A DNA stretch of 64,000 nucleotides from Bolinopsis microptera (taxonomy: Eukaryota; Ctenophora; Tentaculata; Lobata; Bolinopsidae), in assembly GCF_026151205.1 (NCBI RefSeq), contig NC_087084.1, positions 3,070,845 through 3,134,844 of the forward strand, read 5' to 3'. Of the stretch, positions 42,661 to 56,600 are shown piece after piece; the first letter of the stretch is position 1; every line of letters begins with the position of its first letter. The notes beneath the pieces were generated by a model. It did no database searches. It saw only the letters and a program-made list of their open reading frames with translations, and had not been told where the DNA came from. The position numbers and the translations under genes were made by a program.

Positions 42661-44234
42661 GGGGGGTTGTTACCCCTCTATTCCTGGTAACCTTGGTAAC
42701 TTAAACGCGCTAACAGCGGCTAACTATTATAGATACACAAGATAATGGTTGGTAATCCTTGTGCCTTGACTCCTGTTACATGTTAATAATTGTTAACCAA
42801 TAAATCGGTCCTTATTCGGGCAATTTGCTTTCTCTGTGCATATTCAGGGCCGTCAAATGTCCATAATTTGATCAATCGCTCGCAGTTTAGGCTATTTAAA
42901 ATAGGTAACTTTTTTTCATAAACTATACGGTCTCTAACTCTAAGATCCTTGATTAATTTCATTCTAAAATTGTTTCAAAGTTTCAATAGAAGACCCAGCG
43001 ACAATATCTCTAAAATAAAAAGATCAGCATTTCATTCTGCATGAAGTGGTCCACTTCAAGTGGAATTCAGTAAAATATTCGTAATGATTAATTCTTACAA
43101 AATGTGTATATATATCTCTATATATAGAGATTAGAGAGAGGATATGTCCATAAACTTTGAGTCTAGTAGCGGATTTAATCATATCATTTTTAATCATGGA
43201 AAGAAATTGTGCGGCTTTATACCCAGTCTAAAAATGATTATCTCGAAGAATTCTTTACTAAATTAATTCCATATAATTAAATAGTTTGTTTTAATCTAAA
43301 AATAGTTGAACGTTTTGGTTAAATTCACCTCTGTTCGATTAGTTTTCTTTCCCACCTACTAGTACTTGTGATTTTGTGAATAATGATTAGATTTGTTTGG
43401 TTTATATTATGTGTTTGTGTGTGTATTTAAAGCATTAGCACTGCGGAAAAAAAGTTTTCTTTCATTCTATTCTTCGTGCTTCAATTCGTTACATATTTTC
43501 ACAAGAGTATTGTATGATTTATGAATCTAATTATAGATCGCAGTTCCGGGACTGCACTCAATTTCGACCCAAATTTGAGAAATTAACGAACTCGATTTAT
43601 AAAGGGTAAACTATACCTGGGATGAATTGTTTTGCATAACCAATTCAGTACAAATAATAACAACAAATTTAGTATTAAGTATTACTATTACACATAATTG
43701 ATATATAATTAATTATACAATTCATTTTATCAATCCATCATCCATGTTAACTACAAGTACAATAGAAATAGTATTGCCAGTAAATTAACAGTAGTACATA
43801 AAAATAAACGCGTCAATACTCAATTTGATATAAATTAAGTCTTTTAGTTCGTTGATGTTAAAACGGTAATTGTTTCTCATGAGGTCATGTCGTATAATAT
43901 AATGGCTTGTTTATGATTTAGTTTGCTCAGTTTATGATTTATCAAAGTTCATAGTTTGCGTAACCGCAAACTGGCCGTGATGTAATTTACCCGGCGCGAC
44001 ATTCACTCCACCCGCATTCATTTCACTTCTATCTTCCAGAATAGAGGGGAAGATGAGCAAGCTGGATAATGACATTCTTTTTTGGAATTATATCACGCTT
44101 GCTCTTTTAGTATTAGCACTAACATCAAACATGAAAACTGAGAAGTTAGCATATGAAGCAAGTCATAAAACTAAAACTAAAGTAGCCTGGAAAAGTATTT
44201 GTTTGTGCGTTGATTTACAGAGAGGGGAACAAAT

Positions 44235-44696
44235 TTACAATGCCGACTCCACTTCGTAAAAAGAAAGATTTATCAGTCCTGAACTTTTTGATTTGATTGC
44301 CTCTCTATCACTCGGAGCTAAAACAATCAAACTGTTTCTCAAAACGTGTTTCTGTATTCGTTCCTCTGCGGCCAACTTGCCGGATACTGGTCTGGTTCTA
44401 GCTTTACCCTGGGTAGCTGTCATGCGCCTCTTAATCACAGGATCTGAAGCTGGTCGGTAGTATTCCCCAATTCGAGGCTTTAATTTAACCGGACTTGGTG
44501 TCGTAGTAACATCCGACTCTTGCGAGGGTGTTTTGTGAGAATGTCTGTAGATGAAGTCGTTGGAAGCAGAGAGACTAGCCGGTCTGACGGGTACAGTGAC
44601 ACTGTGGTGAGCACTAGTTTCTGTAGTGAGGGTCTGGGAGAAGACGCTCCCGCGGGTGGAGAAGGAGCTGCTTTGTCTGCGTAGACGGATAGCTAT
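44235..44696 (-). CDS. GPCR terminal exon: 153-residue cytoplasmic tail
   Basis: The acceptor 'aatcctcccacag' starts the exon in phase 0: IAIRLRRQSSSFSTRGSVFS, and the frame stays open to a stop at 44235 (ending YEVESAL). It follows TM7 exon residues EFRVAAKSIFFDSA. The tail is rich in Ser/Thr and Arg/Lys (RRQSSS, TTTPSPVKLKPR), typical of kinase and arrestin sites. Reading through the TM7 donor instead would add 10 residues and a stop, giving a receptor with almost no tail. Confidence 0.85.
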   Translation of the reverse strand: MAIRLRRQSSSFSTRGSVFSQTLTTETSAHHSVTVPVRPASLSASNDFIYRHSHKTPSQESDVTTTPSPVKLKPRIGEYYRPASDPVIKRRMTATQGKARTRPVSGKLAAEERIQKHVLRNSLIVLAPSDREAIKSKSSGLINLSFYEVESAL

Positions 44697-47600
44697 CTGT
44701 GGGAGGATTGTGTTAACGTTATGTTAACGTCATGTTAACGTTATGTTAATGTTATGTTAACGGTATGTTAACGTTATGTTAACGGTATGTTAACGGTGTT
44801 AACTGTTAACACTACAGAACCCTTTTAGGTTTATATGACTTAACTAGAGGATTTTATTATGTTTTATGTAAATTGTAAAATTGTTTCGTTGTAAAGGAGA
44901 TCGGTCATGTTGTTATGATGCTTATTAAAAACTATTAATATTTAATATCGTAAAAAGACAACAAGTATGCGCTTTTACGCACCTTAATATCTAACTACGG
45001 TAACATCAAAATCTTGATTTGACTAACAGCAGAATCAAAGAAGATGGATTTGGCGGCCACTCGGAACTCTTTGTTTAGCAAGAAGTAGATGAGAGGATTG
45101 ATGCTAGCATTACTCAGCATCAACAAGATGAAACCTTGAACTTCTGAGTATGTTACCTGAGGAGATTCAACTGGTCATAACTTAGAAACAGTCGTGTAGC
45201 TTAACATTAAGATTGCAGCTTTCAACAGTTTTTAATAATCACTCAAATTCTCCATAAAATGACTTAAAACTTGTTTTAAAAAATCAAAACCCTAATTTAA
45301 AATGGTAGTAGACGCCAAAAGACTACACCCACATTGACGTTGTAATGAAATGCTGCTAGGAAAGCTATAGATAGTAGTGGAGTGTAGCTGACTAGGATAG
45401 TAGTGCCAATAACAATGAGCAGGGTTCCTGCTTGGTTACGTAGCTTTCTGGCTGCTGCTTCTTCTTCCGACTGTAAACAGTAAATTGTTAACGTTACTCT
45501 TATGAATATTACATTAATCAGATGGCTGCTGTTAGACTGCAATAATATAACGGCCGTTAGAAACTGCGAGTAAGCTATAATACAGCTGGAACTGTTAATA
45601 CCTTGGCGGTTAAATTTGTTAAGTACCACTATAAAAGATGCAAATTTCTGAAAACGTCATGACTCATGAGGTAAATTTGTTAATTCTCCGGGATTTCGAC
45701 CACTTAAAACATCTTGATCTAGCAGGACTCACCAACGCAATGGACGTATTGCGTGTTCGGTACACGAATGAGTGTGGTTGTCCTGGTTGCTCTCCTTCAC
45801 CTTGGTTTGGTCTCCAAATCAACAACGCTCTCAACGCTTGCACAATCTGTAAATTAATAACTTTGAAACATTTGAAATTTGAAATGAAATGATGTATAGA
45901 AACATTACATCCCCATTTCCACCTAAATTCGCGGTTTGGCCTATCTCGACCTCCATCATCCAAATCACCACACGTCTCTGAACACTTCTACGGAGCTACA
46001 AAAGTGTAAATAATGAAATATCTTATAACCTGTTTGTAGAATGACTTCTCTGTCTCCTGATCAGTGTTCATGTTGGGTGTTGTGTGGACCCACTTTCCTT
46101 GCCTCACTCTCAGTGTATCATAGCTTGAGGAGATATTTAAGGGGACTTCGTCGGATAGCCTGCATGAAAATGTGTAAACAAATATTGGCTTCTTCTTAAA
46201 GACTTCATAATATGACATGAGGATTCGCAAGCCATCAAGTGATGCTACTGATGAAACCAAGCACAAAATAATCTATATTATCATCATCCTAAGCCTTTTT
46301 TTCCAAAGAGTGAGAGTCCAATCGAAATACCTAAATACAATATAAACATTTAAAAAATAGTATCCAAATCTACCTGACGATGGGTTCGTTTGTACAAGGG
46401 AAGGTGAAGTTGGGTGTTAAATGTTTGTGGGGTTGTGTACTTTCACTTGTTTGTCTCTTCATCTGAAATCATTGAGCAGATTAACAAGTGTTTCGGCTTC
46501 ATTTCAAAAGAGTGATAACAAAAATAATCCATCAATGATCCTGTAAGAATTGGGCACTATGCAGCCACTTTTACAGCTGTAGTGAATAAGTATAATAAAC
46601 TTGTACTTGTATTGTATAGTAGTAATGTATATTGTATAGTAGTAATGTATATTGTATAGTAGTAATGTATAGTAGTAATTTATAGTAGTAATTTATAGTA
46701 GTAATGTAGCAGTATAAGTTATAACTATAAGTAACTGAATAAGTTATTATATAAGTAACTAAATAAGTAACTACCTCGAGTGTACTCTCACAACTAAGAG
46801 GTCTCCAACTAGGACTAGAACCAGAGATCCTGTCTAACTGACGTCTTGTGTACTTTCGTGTCGTGATAAATATTACTGCGGAGAAGGAATTGTTACTAAA
46901 TATTACTAATTATTACTATAAATTACAGATATGATAATATGAAAATTGTGTCTTGACTCACGGACGGTTAATAGGGATAAAAACAATGTTCACAAGCTGG
47001 GCGTTGCTGGCAGCAGCAGCAGCGGCTGCCAAGTGCAAAATTAGACAACTCTACAAAAGTTACCAAACACTTTTAATAACTGACAGTATAAAGTTTTTCA
47101 CCTAATTTTGAGCGTGTATTGACGCAGTAGATGGGGTGATACCATGTGATAACCATATAAGGGGTGATTGTTAGAAGCTAGCTACTGTTGTGCAGTCATG
47201 ATATTCAGGCGAATCCACGAGATATTGTCCGAATAACACGCACAAAAATTCACGGAATGCAAATCGTTTTACCATTTATCAAATTAGGACTTGACAAGAG
47301 CAGCTCCAATGTTTTTGTCCGGAAACTTCCGGAATGTTCAAAACTAATAAACGGTCACGTGATAATCACTTTCAGTTCTATAACCGGACGTAAGGGCCTG
47401 TTTTATAATTGGTGAAACGTCCTGCCTGCAAACGGGTAGAAGGAGAGTATGCTTACCAACATAGATGGTCAGTACTTATTACTTACCGACATAGCTGGTC
47501 AGTACTTATTACTTACCGACATAGCTGGTCAGTACTTATTACTTACCAGTTACCAACATAGCTGGTCAGTACTTATTACTTACCGACATAGCTGGTCAGT

Positions 47601-50600
47601 ACTTATTACTTACCAGTTACCAACATAGCTGGTCAGTACTTATTACTTACCGACATAGCTGGTCAGTACTTATTACTTACCGACATAGCTGGTCAGTACT
47701 TATTACTTACCGACATAGCTGGTCAGTACTTATTACTTACCAGTTACCAACATAGCTGGTCAGTACTTATTACTTACCGACATAGCTGGTTAGTATGATA
47801 ATGATGGGCAGAGGTAGGAATCCTATGTTGAAAGCTAAGAAATAGGCGACGTTATATCTTGAGCTCATAGCACACCTGAGAATAATACTGATGTTACATG
47901 ACCATATAAGGCAACAAAAGTGTTACTTTTTCAATGACGGGTATAGAATTGTAGCATCTTAGAATAAGTTTACTGGTTGGTTATCAACATGGGTTTGTCC
48001 AGCTATCGTTCAATTTGAACAGCTGTTCTCTGTTTACCAATAATAGTTAATAGTTATCAGTAAAATAATTCGGCCAGAAGGTAAATATGTGATTAGTCAA
48101 ATCATTGTCAAAAATACAAAAGGTTTTGTAACATAATTAAGTGATTTATAAATAAATACCATGGATGGGATGGGTGGAACATGTATTTGAAGTTGTTGAC
48201 TCCTAGTACTATATACTGACTATATAACAGTCCCAAAACCATGCCTCCGCCCTCCATCAAACAACGCTATATAAACTTTGAGATGTTATAAACTTACTGT
48301 CTTATTGTCCTCTGCAGCAAGTCTGAGGTTATACTCGCTGAGAGCGATGATGAAGATGATAGCATGGTTTATACATCGCCAAAACAATGTATTGAGTTAC
48401 AGAAAATGAATAGCAGCCGGTTTACACTTTACAGAATTGCACATGATATATACATGACACAGGGGCTCCGTCACCAAGCAGACGATCGAGCAGACGAAAC
48501 AGCTGACAGAGAAAATACAAGAAGTGATTCCGAGCGGGTGTAAGAAGGGTGTAAAGTATAGGTAGCTCAATGTACGAGTGTGCACGTGTGCGCGGCTCCG
48601 ACTGGCACTAATTGTGGTAATAAATAACCATGAGCTGATATAATGATTTCCCGCCAAATATGAAACAGCTAGTACTGTGTCTTCTAGAATGTTCGCTTGG
48701 ATCGATGTTATGACAGCTTAAGACAGATATTTACTAATCCACAGTTCAAATCTTTGACGATGAAATTGTAAATGTATAGGTATTATAATAGTTGAAATTT
48801 ATAGATTTTAACTACCGAGCTGGTTGCGTGATGTTGAGAAATTTGTTGATTTCTGCATTTTCGAAACGTTCTTTTTTCGAAAAGGAACGCAAAGCCGTTT
48901 CCTGTCAGTCCGACTAACATTATCAAACTGAAGAGTGTTCCTGCAGAATCCGGTCCGAGGTCCGGATAACTTAAGCAGCTGTGAGCTGTAAGTGAAAGCG
49001 AGTGGCAGGTAGATATTAAACTCTTCAGCTGCTGAGTGAGAGGTGTTTTGATGCCTATTTGATGCTCAAACTAGCTTTTTTCTAGTTTCCGTCACACACC
49101 GAGATCGGTGTGTAATCGGTCACGTGCGGGTCACGAGGTAGGGATTGAGCGCGCTTAGTGGCGGCATATAGCACGTGATATTTGCAAAGCCAATTACACG
49201 CCTTATACGGTATAATCAATATATAATTGCGTGCGTGCAAGTAAATATTTTGTAAACAATGTAAGTATAAAGTTAACTTTTGCTTGGATATAAACATGCA
49301 AGTGTGAGGTAGCATAGTTGGCAGTGCACTGGTTTGTTGCTCAGATGGGTGAGAGCATGGGTTTGTCTGAACCATCCTCGAAATCGTTGTTACGTTGAAA
49401 ACTGTAACTCAGCTCGATTATCATGTTACCTAGCTAGTAACTTGGTGATTGAACAGAGAGTGGAAAACCAGACGAAAGTAAAGATGAAGTCTCGGGGACC
49501 GGGGAAGCGGCTGATGATGGGCAAGAATAATTAAAGCGCCCTAGGCCGCTCCCCAAACCAGACCAATAACACATTTTCTGAAAATTTCTAATTTTCGAGG
49601 TAAAACTAAAGGTAACATTTTTAGCGACAAAATAGGCATATTTGTATGTTGTAGCTAGTAATCAGTTGTATAACTCTCGTGCACGCTGGCCGCGCGCGAT
49701 CAAAAAAGGTTGCGCAACGTGTATCGAGTCATCTGATAAGCTACAACTCCAATTTTTTAAGAACAAATGTAATTCGAAATATGGCCAAACTTTGACGGAT
49801 GTTACTCGTCTAAATTTCTTCGAAGTAGTGCGCGCCGCTTTCTTCTCGAAATGTTAGTGGCCCGATGGCAAGTGCTACGAAGTAGCGCGCGCCGGGCCAG
49901 ATCATTAACAATGGTCAAGGCCAAACTGCAAACACAATCCGATAAAAATTAGCTCGAATCTCGATCCGATTTGCTACACGTTGTATATTTGTAGCGCGAT
50001 GCATTATTGTGTACTTACTGGTCCGCGCTGCGCATCAAATAATTCTTTTAGCAACCTTGTCATACGTTGTGCGCGGCTCCCCCTGTATCGTCGAAGACGA
50101 TACAGGATCACTACTACTATAGTGAAGCGACCGTGGGGGTCACCACGTGATACAATAGCAACCACAGTAGATCGGCAAAATGTTAAATGCACCACTGAGC
50201 CTGATCGCTTCGCAGAGCAAAGATTTCGATGGGTTGACATCGTCAATCAAGTTTGACATCTACTCTCACAGAAGCTCGAAAAGAGCGCTGCACATTAATA
50301 TTGGGATTGGCGTGCATTGTCTCACGTCGTGACCCTCATTGCTGAGATCGTCCGATCCTGATTGTTATTCCATTTAATAATGGCATATTGGCATGGCAAA
50401 AGCCACGATACGGCCGCTCACTTGCATGCGCGGCGGGCCTACAATGTGAGGCAAGGCGTGCCAGTACAGGTAACATCGCCCTTAGCATATAATTACAGCA
50501 TACAGGCAATTTTCGCATCGCATGTAATAAATGCTGCATTTTACTTGAAAGTTTCAATCGAAAAGTAATTTCAGTATTATCTTAATATTTTAACATGTAA

Positions 50601-53600
50601 TTAAAATTGTGTTATCAGTTTGAGTTATGAACTTTAAAAGACTTTGTTTCTTCTTCCGAAGTAAAAACGGGTCAATCATAATACAAAGTGTAAAACAACA
50701 ATAAAATACCATATTTTATCAATCAATATGTCACACGATTCCGTCAGTTCGAATAGGGGACATACTGCAGCTTCATGTTTTAAAGAAAGACTGGCCTATT
50801 TTTTCTGATTAATTGGGCGGCATATTTGCATCAAATAATATAAAATTGATCATTGTGGGATTTAGCACTGGAATTTAGCACGTAAACATCAGAAATCATA
50901 CTACTTTAACGCTTGAAATAATAACTGATTAATAATACTGCAGATTATATTTTACTGTTTCGATTCATATCACTTTATTGTTTATGATGTTAAAGAAATA
51001 AAACATTACTTCACAGTCATACCCCAGAAAGAATAGCACTTAAAACCTAAGAAAAATTGTGTTAAGTTTTCATGTATTGTGCATGACTACATGACGTACG
51101 TATGTACATATTATTATAAATTTACTTTCACCAATAATTGAATAGTTGTAAATGATGCAGGTATTCAAATGGAGGAAAGTAGCAGTACAAAAATGATAAA
51201 CCTCCCGAGTCCTGCATAGATTAGTTTTCTTTCCCACCTACTAGTACTACTACTTGTGACTTTGTGAATAATGATTAGATTTGTTTGGTTTATGTTATGT
51301 ATTTATCTGTGTATTTAAAGCATTAGCACTGCGGACAAAAAGTTTTCCTTCATTCTATTCTTCGTGCTTCAATTCGTCACATATTTTCACAAGAGTATTG
51401 TATATGAATATGATTTATGAATCTAATTATAGATCGCGCAGTTCTGGGACTGCACTCAATTTCGACCCAAATTTGAGAAATTAACGGACTCAATTTCTAA
51501 AGCCAAAGGGTAAACTACCTGGGATGAATTGTTTTGCATAACCCTTACAGTACGAATAATAACAAAAAGTTTAGTATTAAGTGTTCAGTATTACTATTGT
51601 ACACATAATTAATATATAATTTATTATTCAATTCATATTTTAAATCCATGTCAACTAAAAGTACAATAGAAATAGTATTGCCAGTAAATTAATAGTGTCA
51701 GTTGTACTAGTACATCAAAATAAACGCGTAAATTTGATATAAATAAAGTCTTTTAGTTCGTTGATGTTAAAACGGTAATTGTTTCTCATGAGGTCATGTC
51801 GTATAATATAATGGCTTGTTTATGATTTAGTTTGCTCAGTTTATGATTTATCAAAGTTCATAGTTTGCGTAACCGCAAACTGGCCGTGATGTAATTTACC
51901 CGGCGCGACATTCACTCCACCCGCATTCATTTCACTTCTATCTTCCAGAATAGAGGGGAAGATGAGCAAGCTGGATAATGACATTCTTTTTTGGAATTAT
52001 ATCACGCTTGCTCTTTTAGTATTAGCACTAACATCAAACATGAAAACTGAGAAGTTAGCATATGAAGCAAGTCATAAAACTAAAACTCATAAAACTAAAA
52101 CTTAAGTAACCTTGGAAAAGTATTTGTTTGTGCGTTGATTTACAGAAAGGGGACAAATTTACAATAGCCGACTCCACTTCGTAAAAAGAAAATTAATCAA
52201 TCCTGAACTTTTTGATTTTGATTGGCCTCTCTAATCACTCGGAAGCTAAAACGATCAACTGTTTCTCAAAACGAGTTTCTGTATTCGTTCCCTGCAGCCA
52301 ACTTGCGCTACAGGCCTGTTCTACGTTTACCCTGTAGCTGCATGCGCCTCTTGATCACAGGATCTGAAGCTGGTCGTAGTATATATTCGCCCCAATTCGA
52401 GTTTCAATTTAACCGGACTTGGCTGTCGTAGTAACAATCCGACTCTTGCGAGGTTGTTTGTTGAGAATGTCTGTAGATGAAGTCGTTGGAAAGCGGAGAG
52501 ACCTAGCCGGTCTGGACGGGTACAGTGACACTGTTGTGAGCACTAGTTTTTTCAGTAGTGATGGTCTGGGAGAAGACCTCCCGCGGGTGGAGAATGAGCT
52601 GCTTTGTCTGCGTAGACGGATTGCTAACGTGGGAGGAATTGTGTTAACGTTATGGTAACGTTATGTTACGTTATGTTAACGTTATGTTAACGTTATGTTA
52701 ACGTTATGTTAACGTTATGTTAACGTTATGTTAACGTCATGTTAACTTCATGTTAACGTTATTTTAACGGTATGTTAACGTTATGTTAACGTCATGTGAA
52801 CGAGTGCGGATACTCGCACCCGTTATAAACCTACAACTATAACAAGGGTTCTGTAATGTTAACTGTTAACAACACAGAACCCATTTTAGGTTTATAAGAC
52901 TTAACTAGAGGATTTTTTATGTGTTATGTAAAATTTTTTCGTGTAAAGGAGATCGGTCATGTTTGTTAAGATCTTAATAAAAACTATTAATAATTAATAT
53001 CGTAAAAAGACAACAATACGCCTTTTACGCACCTAAATATCTAACTACGGTAACATCAAAATCTTGATTAGACTAACCGCAGAATCTAAGAAGATGGATT
53101 TGGAGGCCACTCCGGAATCTCCTTTGTTTAGGCAAGAAGTAATGAGAGGATGTATACTATCATTACTTAGCATCAAACAAGATGAAACCTAGAACTTCTG
53201 ATATTGTAACGCTGAGGAGATTCAACTGGTTCATAACTAAAGAAATCAGTCGTGTACGCCTTAACATAAAATGGTCAAGGCATTTCAACAGTTTTATAAT
53301 ATATAATCACTCAAATTCGTCCATAAAATTGACTTAAAACTTTTTATAAAAAGATCAAAAACCCTAATTTAAAAAAATGGTAATTAGACGCCATAAGACT
53401 ACACCCACATTGACGTTGTAATGAAATGCTGCTTGCTGAAAGCTAAAGATAGTAGTGGAGTGTAGGCTGACTAGATAGTAGTGCCAATAACAATGAGGCA
53501 GGGTTCCTGCTTGGTTACGCAGCTTTCCTGGCTGGCTGCTTCTTCTTCCCGACTGTAAAGAAACCAGTAAATGATTGACGATACTCTATGAAAATTACAT

Positions 53601-56600
53601 TAATCAGATGGCTGCACTGTTAGACTGCATAATATAACGCCGTATTAGAAACTGTGAGTAAGCTATAATACAGCTGGAACTGTTAATACCTTGGCGGTTA
53701 AATTTGTTAAGTACCCTAAAAAAGGATGCAATTTCTGAAAACAGTCATGACTCTTGAGGTAAATTTTAATTCTCCGGGATATCGGACGCACTTAAAAAAG
53801 AATGTAAACATCTTGATCTAGCGGACTCACCAACGCAATGGACGTATTGCGTGATCGGGGTACACAATGAGTGAGGCAGTCCTGGTTGGCACTCCTTCGC
53901 CTTGGTTTGGTCTCGCAAATCAACAACGCTCTCAACGCTTGGTCACATCTGAAAATTAATAACTTTGAAACATTTTGAAATTTGAAATTTGAAATTAAAT
54001 GCTGTATAGAAACATTACATCCCCATTTCCACCTAAATTCGCGGTTTGGCCTATTTCGACCACCATCTCCCAATCACCTACTTGTACGCTCTGAACACTT
54101 CAAGCGGAGCTACAAAAGATGTGAATAATGAAAAATCCCATAACCAGTTTGTAGAATGACTTCTCTGTCTCCTGAAATCAGTGTTGCATGTTGGGTGTTG
54201 TGGGGATCTCACTTTCCTTGCCGCCTTCACTCTCAGTTGTCAACATAGTTTCTTTGAGGAGATATTTAAGGGGACTGTTCGTCGGATAGCCTGCATGAAA
54301 AATGGTGTTAAAAATATTGGCTTCTTCTTAAGACTTCATAATATGACTTTCTTAACGATCATGAGGATTCGCAAGCCATCAAGTGATGGCTACTGAGAAA
54401 CCAAGCACAAAATAGTTATATTATCATCATCCTAAGCTTTTTTCCAAAAGTGATAAGTCCCATTCGAATACCTACTTACAATATAAACAGTTAAAAAAAA
54501 TAGTATCCAAATCTACTTACGATGGGTATCGTATTGTACAAGGAAGTGAAGTTGGGTTTAACAGTTTGTGGGGTTGTGTACTTTCACTTGTTTGTCTCTT
54601 CATCTGAAATCATGTAGCAGATAACAAAAGAGCGATAACAAAAATAATCCATCAATGATCCTGTAAGAATTGGGCACTATGCAGCCACTTTTACAGTAGC
54701 GAATAAAATAATAAACTTGTACTTGTATTCTAGTAGTAAAAAATGTACATTGTATAGAATAATGTATATTGTATAGAAGTAATGTATATATCTTAATTTA
54801 ATAGTAGTAATTTATGAGTTTAGTATAATGTAAGCCACTACACTGAGTATAATAAATATATAATAAACAGGCATCATATATTATATAATCACTATAGACA
54901 GTGAGTACTATTTAAATATAGGTTACCTATATAATAACTACAATAAAGCGCGCGAGCACCGAGCTATCTGATTTACATAATTACATTTAAGTAACAAATA
55001 AGTAACTACCTCGAGTGTGCTCTCACAACTAAGAGGTCACCAACTAGGACCTATAAACCAGAAATCCTGTCTAACTGACTCTTGATGGACTTTCGTGTCG
55101 TGATAAATATTACTGCGGAGAAGAATAATTACTAAATTATTACTAATTATTATTAATTATTACTAATTATTACTAATTATTACTAATTATTACTATAAAT
55201 TACAGATATGATGATATAAAATTGTCTTGACTCACGGAGACGGGTTAATAGGATAAAAACAATGTTCACAAGCTGCGTTCAGGCAGCAGCAGCAGCGGCT
55301 GCAAGTGCAAAATTAACAACCTACAAAAGTTACCAACACTTTTAATAACTGACATTAAAAGTTTTTTCACTTAATATTTGAGCGTGTATTGACGCAGTAG
55401 ATGGGGGATTCCATGTGATAACCATATAAGGATGATATTTAGACTACTGATGACCTGTCATGATATTCAGAGGCAAATCCACGATATATTGGGTCCGAAT
55501 AACAGGCACAAAAATTCACGAATCAAATCGTTTAAACCCATTTATCAAATTAGGACTTGAAAAGAGCATCTCCAATGTTTTTGTCCGGAAACTTCCGGAA
55601 TGTTCAAAACTAATAAACTATCACGTGATAATCACTTTCAGTTTTACCAGAGTTCTGGAACCGGACGTAAGGGCCTGTTTTATAATTAATGAAACCTCCT
55701 GCCTGCAAACGGGGAGAAGGAGGCGTAAAGTAGAGAGTATACTTACCAACATAGCTGGTCAGTACTTAAAACTACAACATACTGGTCAGTACTTATTACT
55801 TTACCGACATAGCTGTCAGTACTTATACTACCGACATAGCTGGTCAGTACTTCTTACTTACCAAATAGCGGTCAGTACTTATTAACTTACCAACCATAGC
55901 TGTCATACTTATTACTTACCAACATAGCTGTCAGTACTTATTACTTACTAACATTCTGGTCATACTTATTACTTTACCGACATAGCTGGTCAGTACTTAT
56001 TACTTACCAACATAGCGGTCATACTTATTACTTACCGACATAGCTGTCAGTTACTTATAACTTACCGACATAGGCTGGTCAGCGTACACATAATTAACTT
56101 ACAACATAGCTGTCCAGTACTTATTACTAACAGCCATAGCTGGTCCAGTACTTATTACTTACCGAACATAGCTGTTCGTACTTATTACTACCAACATAGC
56201 TGGTCAGTACTTATACTTACCACATAGCTGGACATACTTATTCCTTTACCGACAGTAGCTGGGTCAAACTTATTACTAACCAAACATAGCTTGGTCAGTA
56301 CTTATTACTACCGACATAGCTGGTCAGTACTATTTACTTACTCAACATACTGGTCAGTACTTATTACTTTTACCGACATAGCTGGTTAGTATGATAATGA
56401 TGGGCAGAGGTAGAGATCCTATGTTGAAAGCTAAGAAAAACGACTGATATATCTTGACTCATAGCACACCTGATGATAATACTGATGTTACATGACCATA
56501 TAAGGCAATAAAAGTGTTACATTACCATAAAAGGCAATAAAGTGTTACTTTTTCAATGACGGGTATATAATTGTAGCATCTTAGAGTAAGTTTACAGGGT

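Larger units (their letters stand above)
43338..48215. repeat. Segmental duplication, copy 1 (GPCR 3' half)
   Basis: From 'attagttttctttcccacct' onward this block matches 51222-56835 in order and orientation, including the small flanking repeats, the GPCR exons for the C-tail to TM5 and the minisatellites. This copy has intact exon frames and splice sites. Confidence 0.9.
52159..56469 (-). pseudogene. Second, broken copy of the GPCR 3' half
   Basis: Contains counterparts of the TM5 (56469-56374), ICL3, TM6, TM7 and C-tail (52626-52159) exons. Breaks seen: the TM5 exon is two bases short, TM6 and TM7 exons have extra or missing bases ('ttgctgaaagctaaag', 'gtttaggcaagaag'), and the acceptor of the terminal exon is changed (plus-strand CT to AC). 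As written it cannot encode a receptor. The error pattern (random one-base indels in coding and non-coding DNA alike) is more like unpolished long reads than neutral decay, which would also show many substitutions. Confidence 0.7.

Noticed and set aside
44053-44259. Small plus-strand protein SKLDNDILFWNYITLALLVL with a hydrophobic segment, overlapping the GPCR tail exon
   Set aside because: It has an ATG and a membrane-like stretch, but no homology is recognised, its second copy (from 51962) ends early after a short repeat, and the identity between copies extends equally over non-coding DNA. It is kept only as a weak possibility.
45664-45963. Minus-strand frame starting in the ICL3 intron as a separate protein
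   Set aside because: Its useful part is simply the GPCR exon 45846-45733; the rest is intron read-through.
49300-49385. tRNA-like sequence ('tagcatagttgg', 'gctcagatgggtgagagca')
   Set aside because: Two D-arm/A-box-like stretches are present but there is no proper T-arm, anticodon stem or acceptor stem. It could be an eroded tRNA-derived repeat at most.
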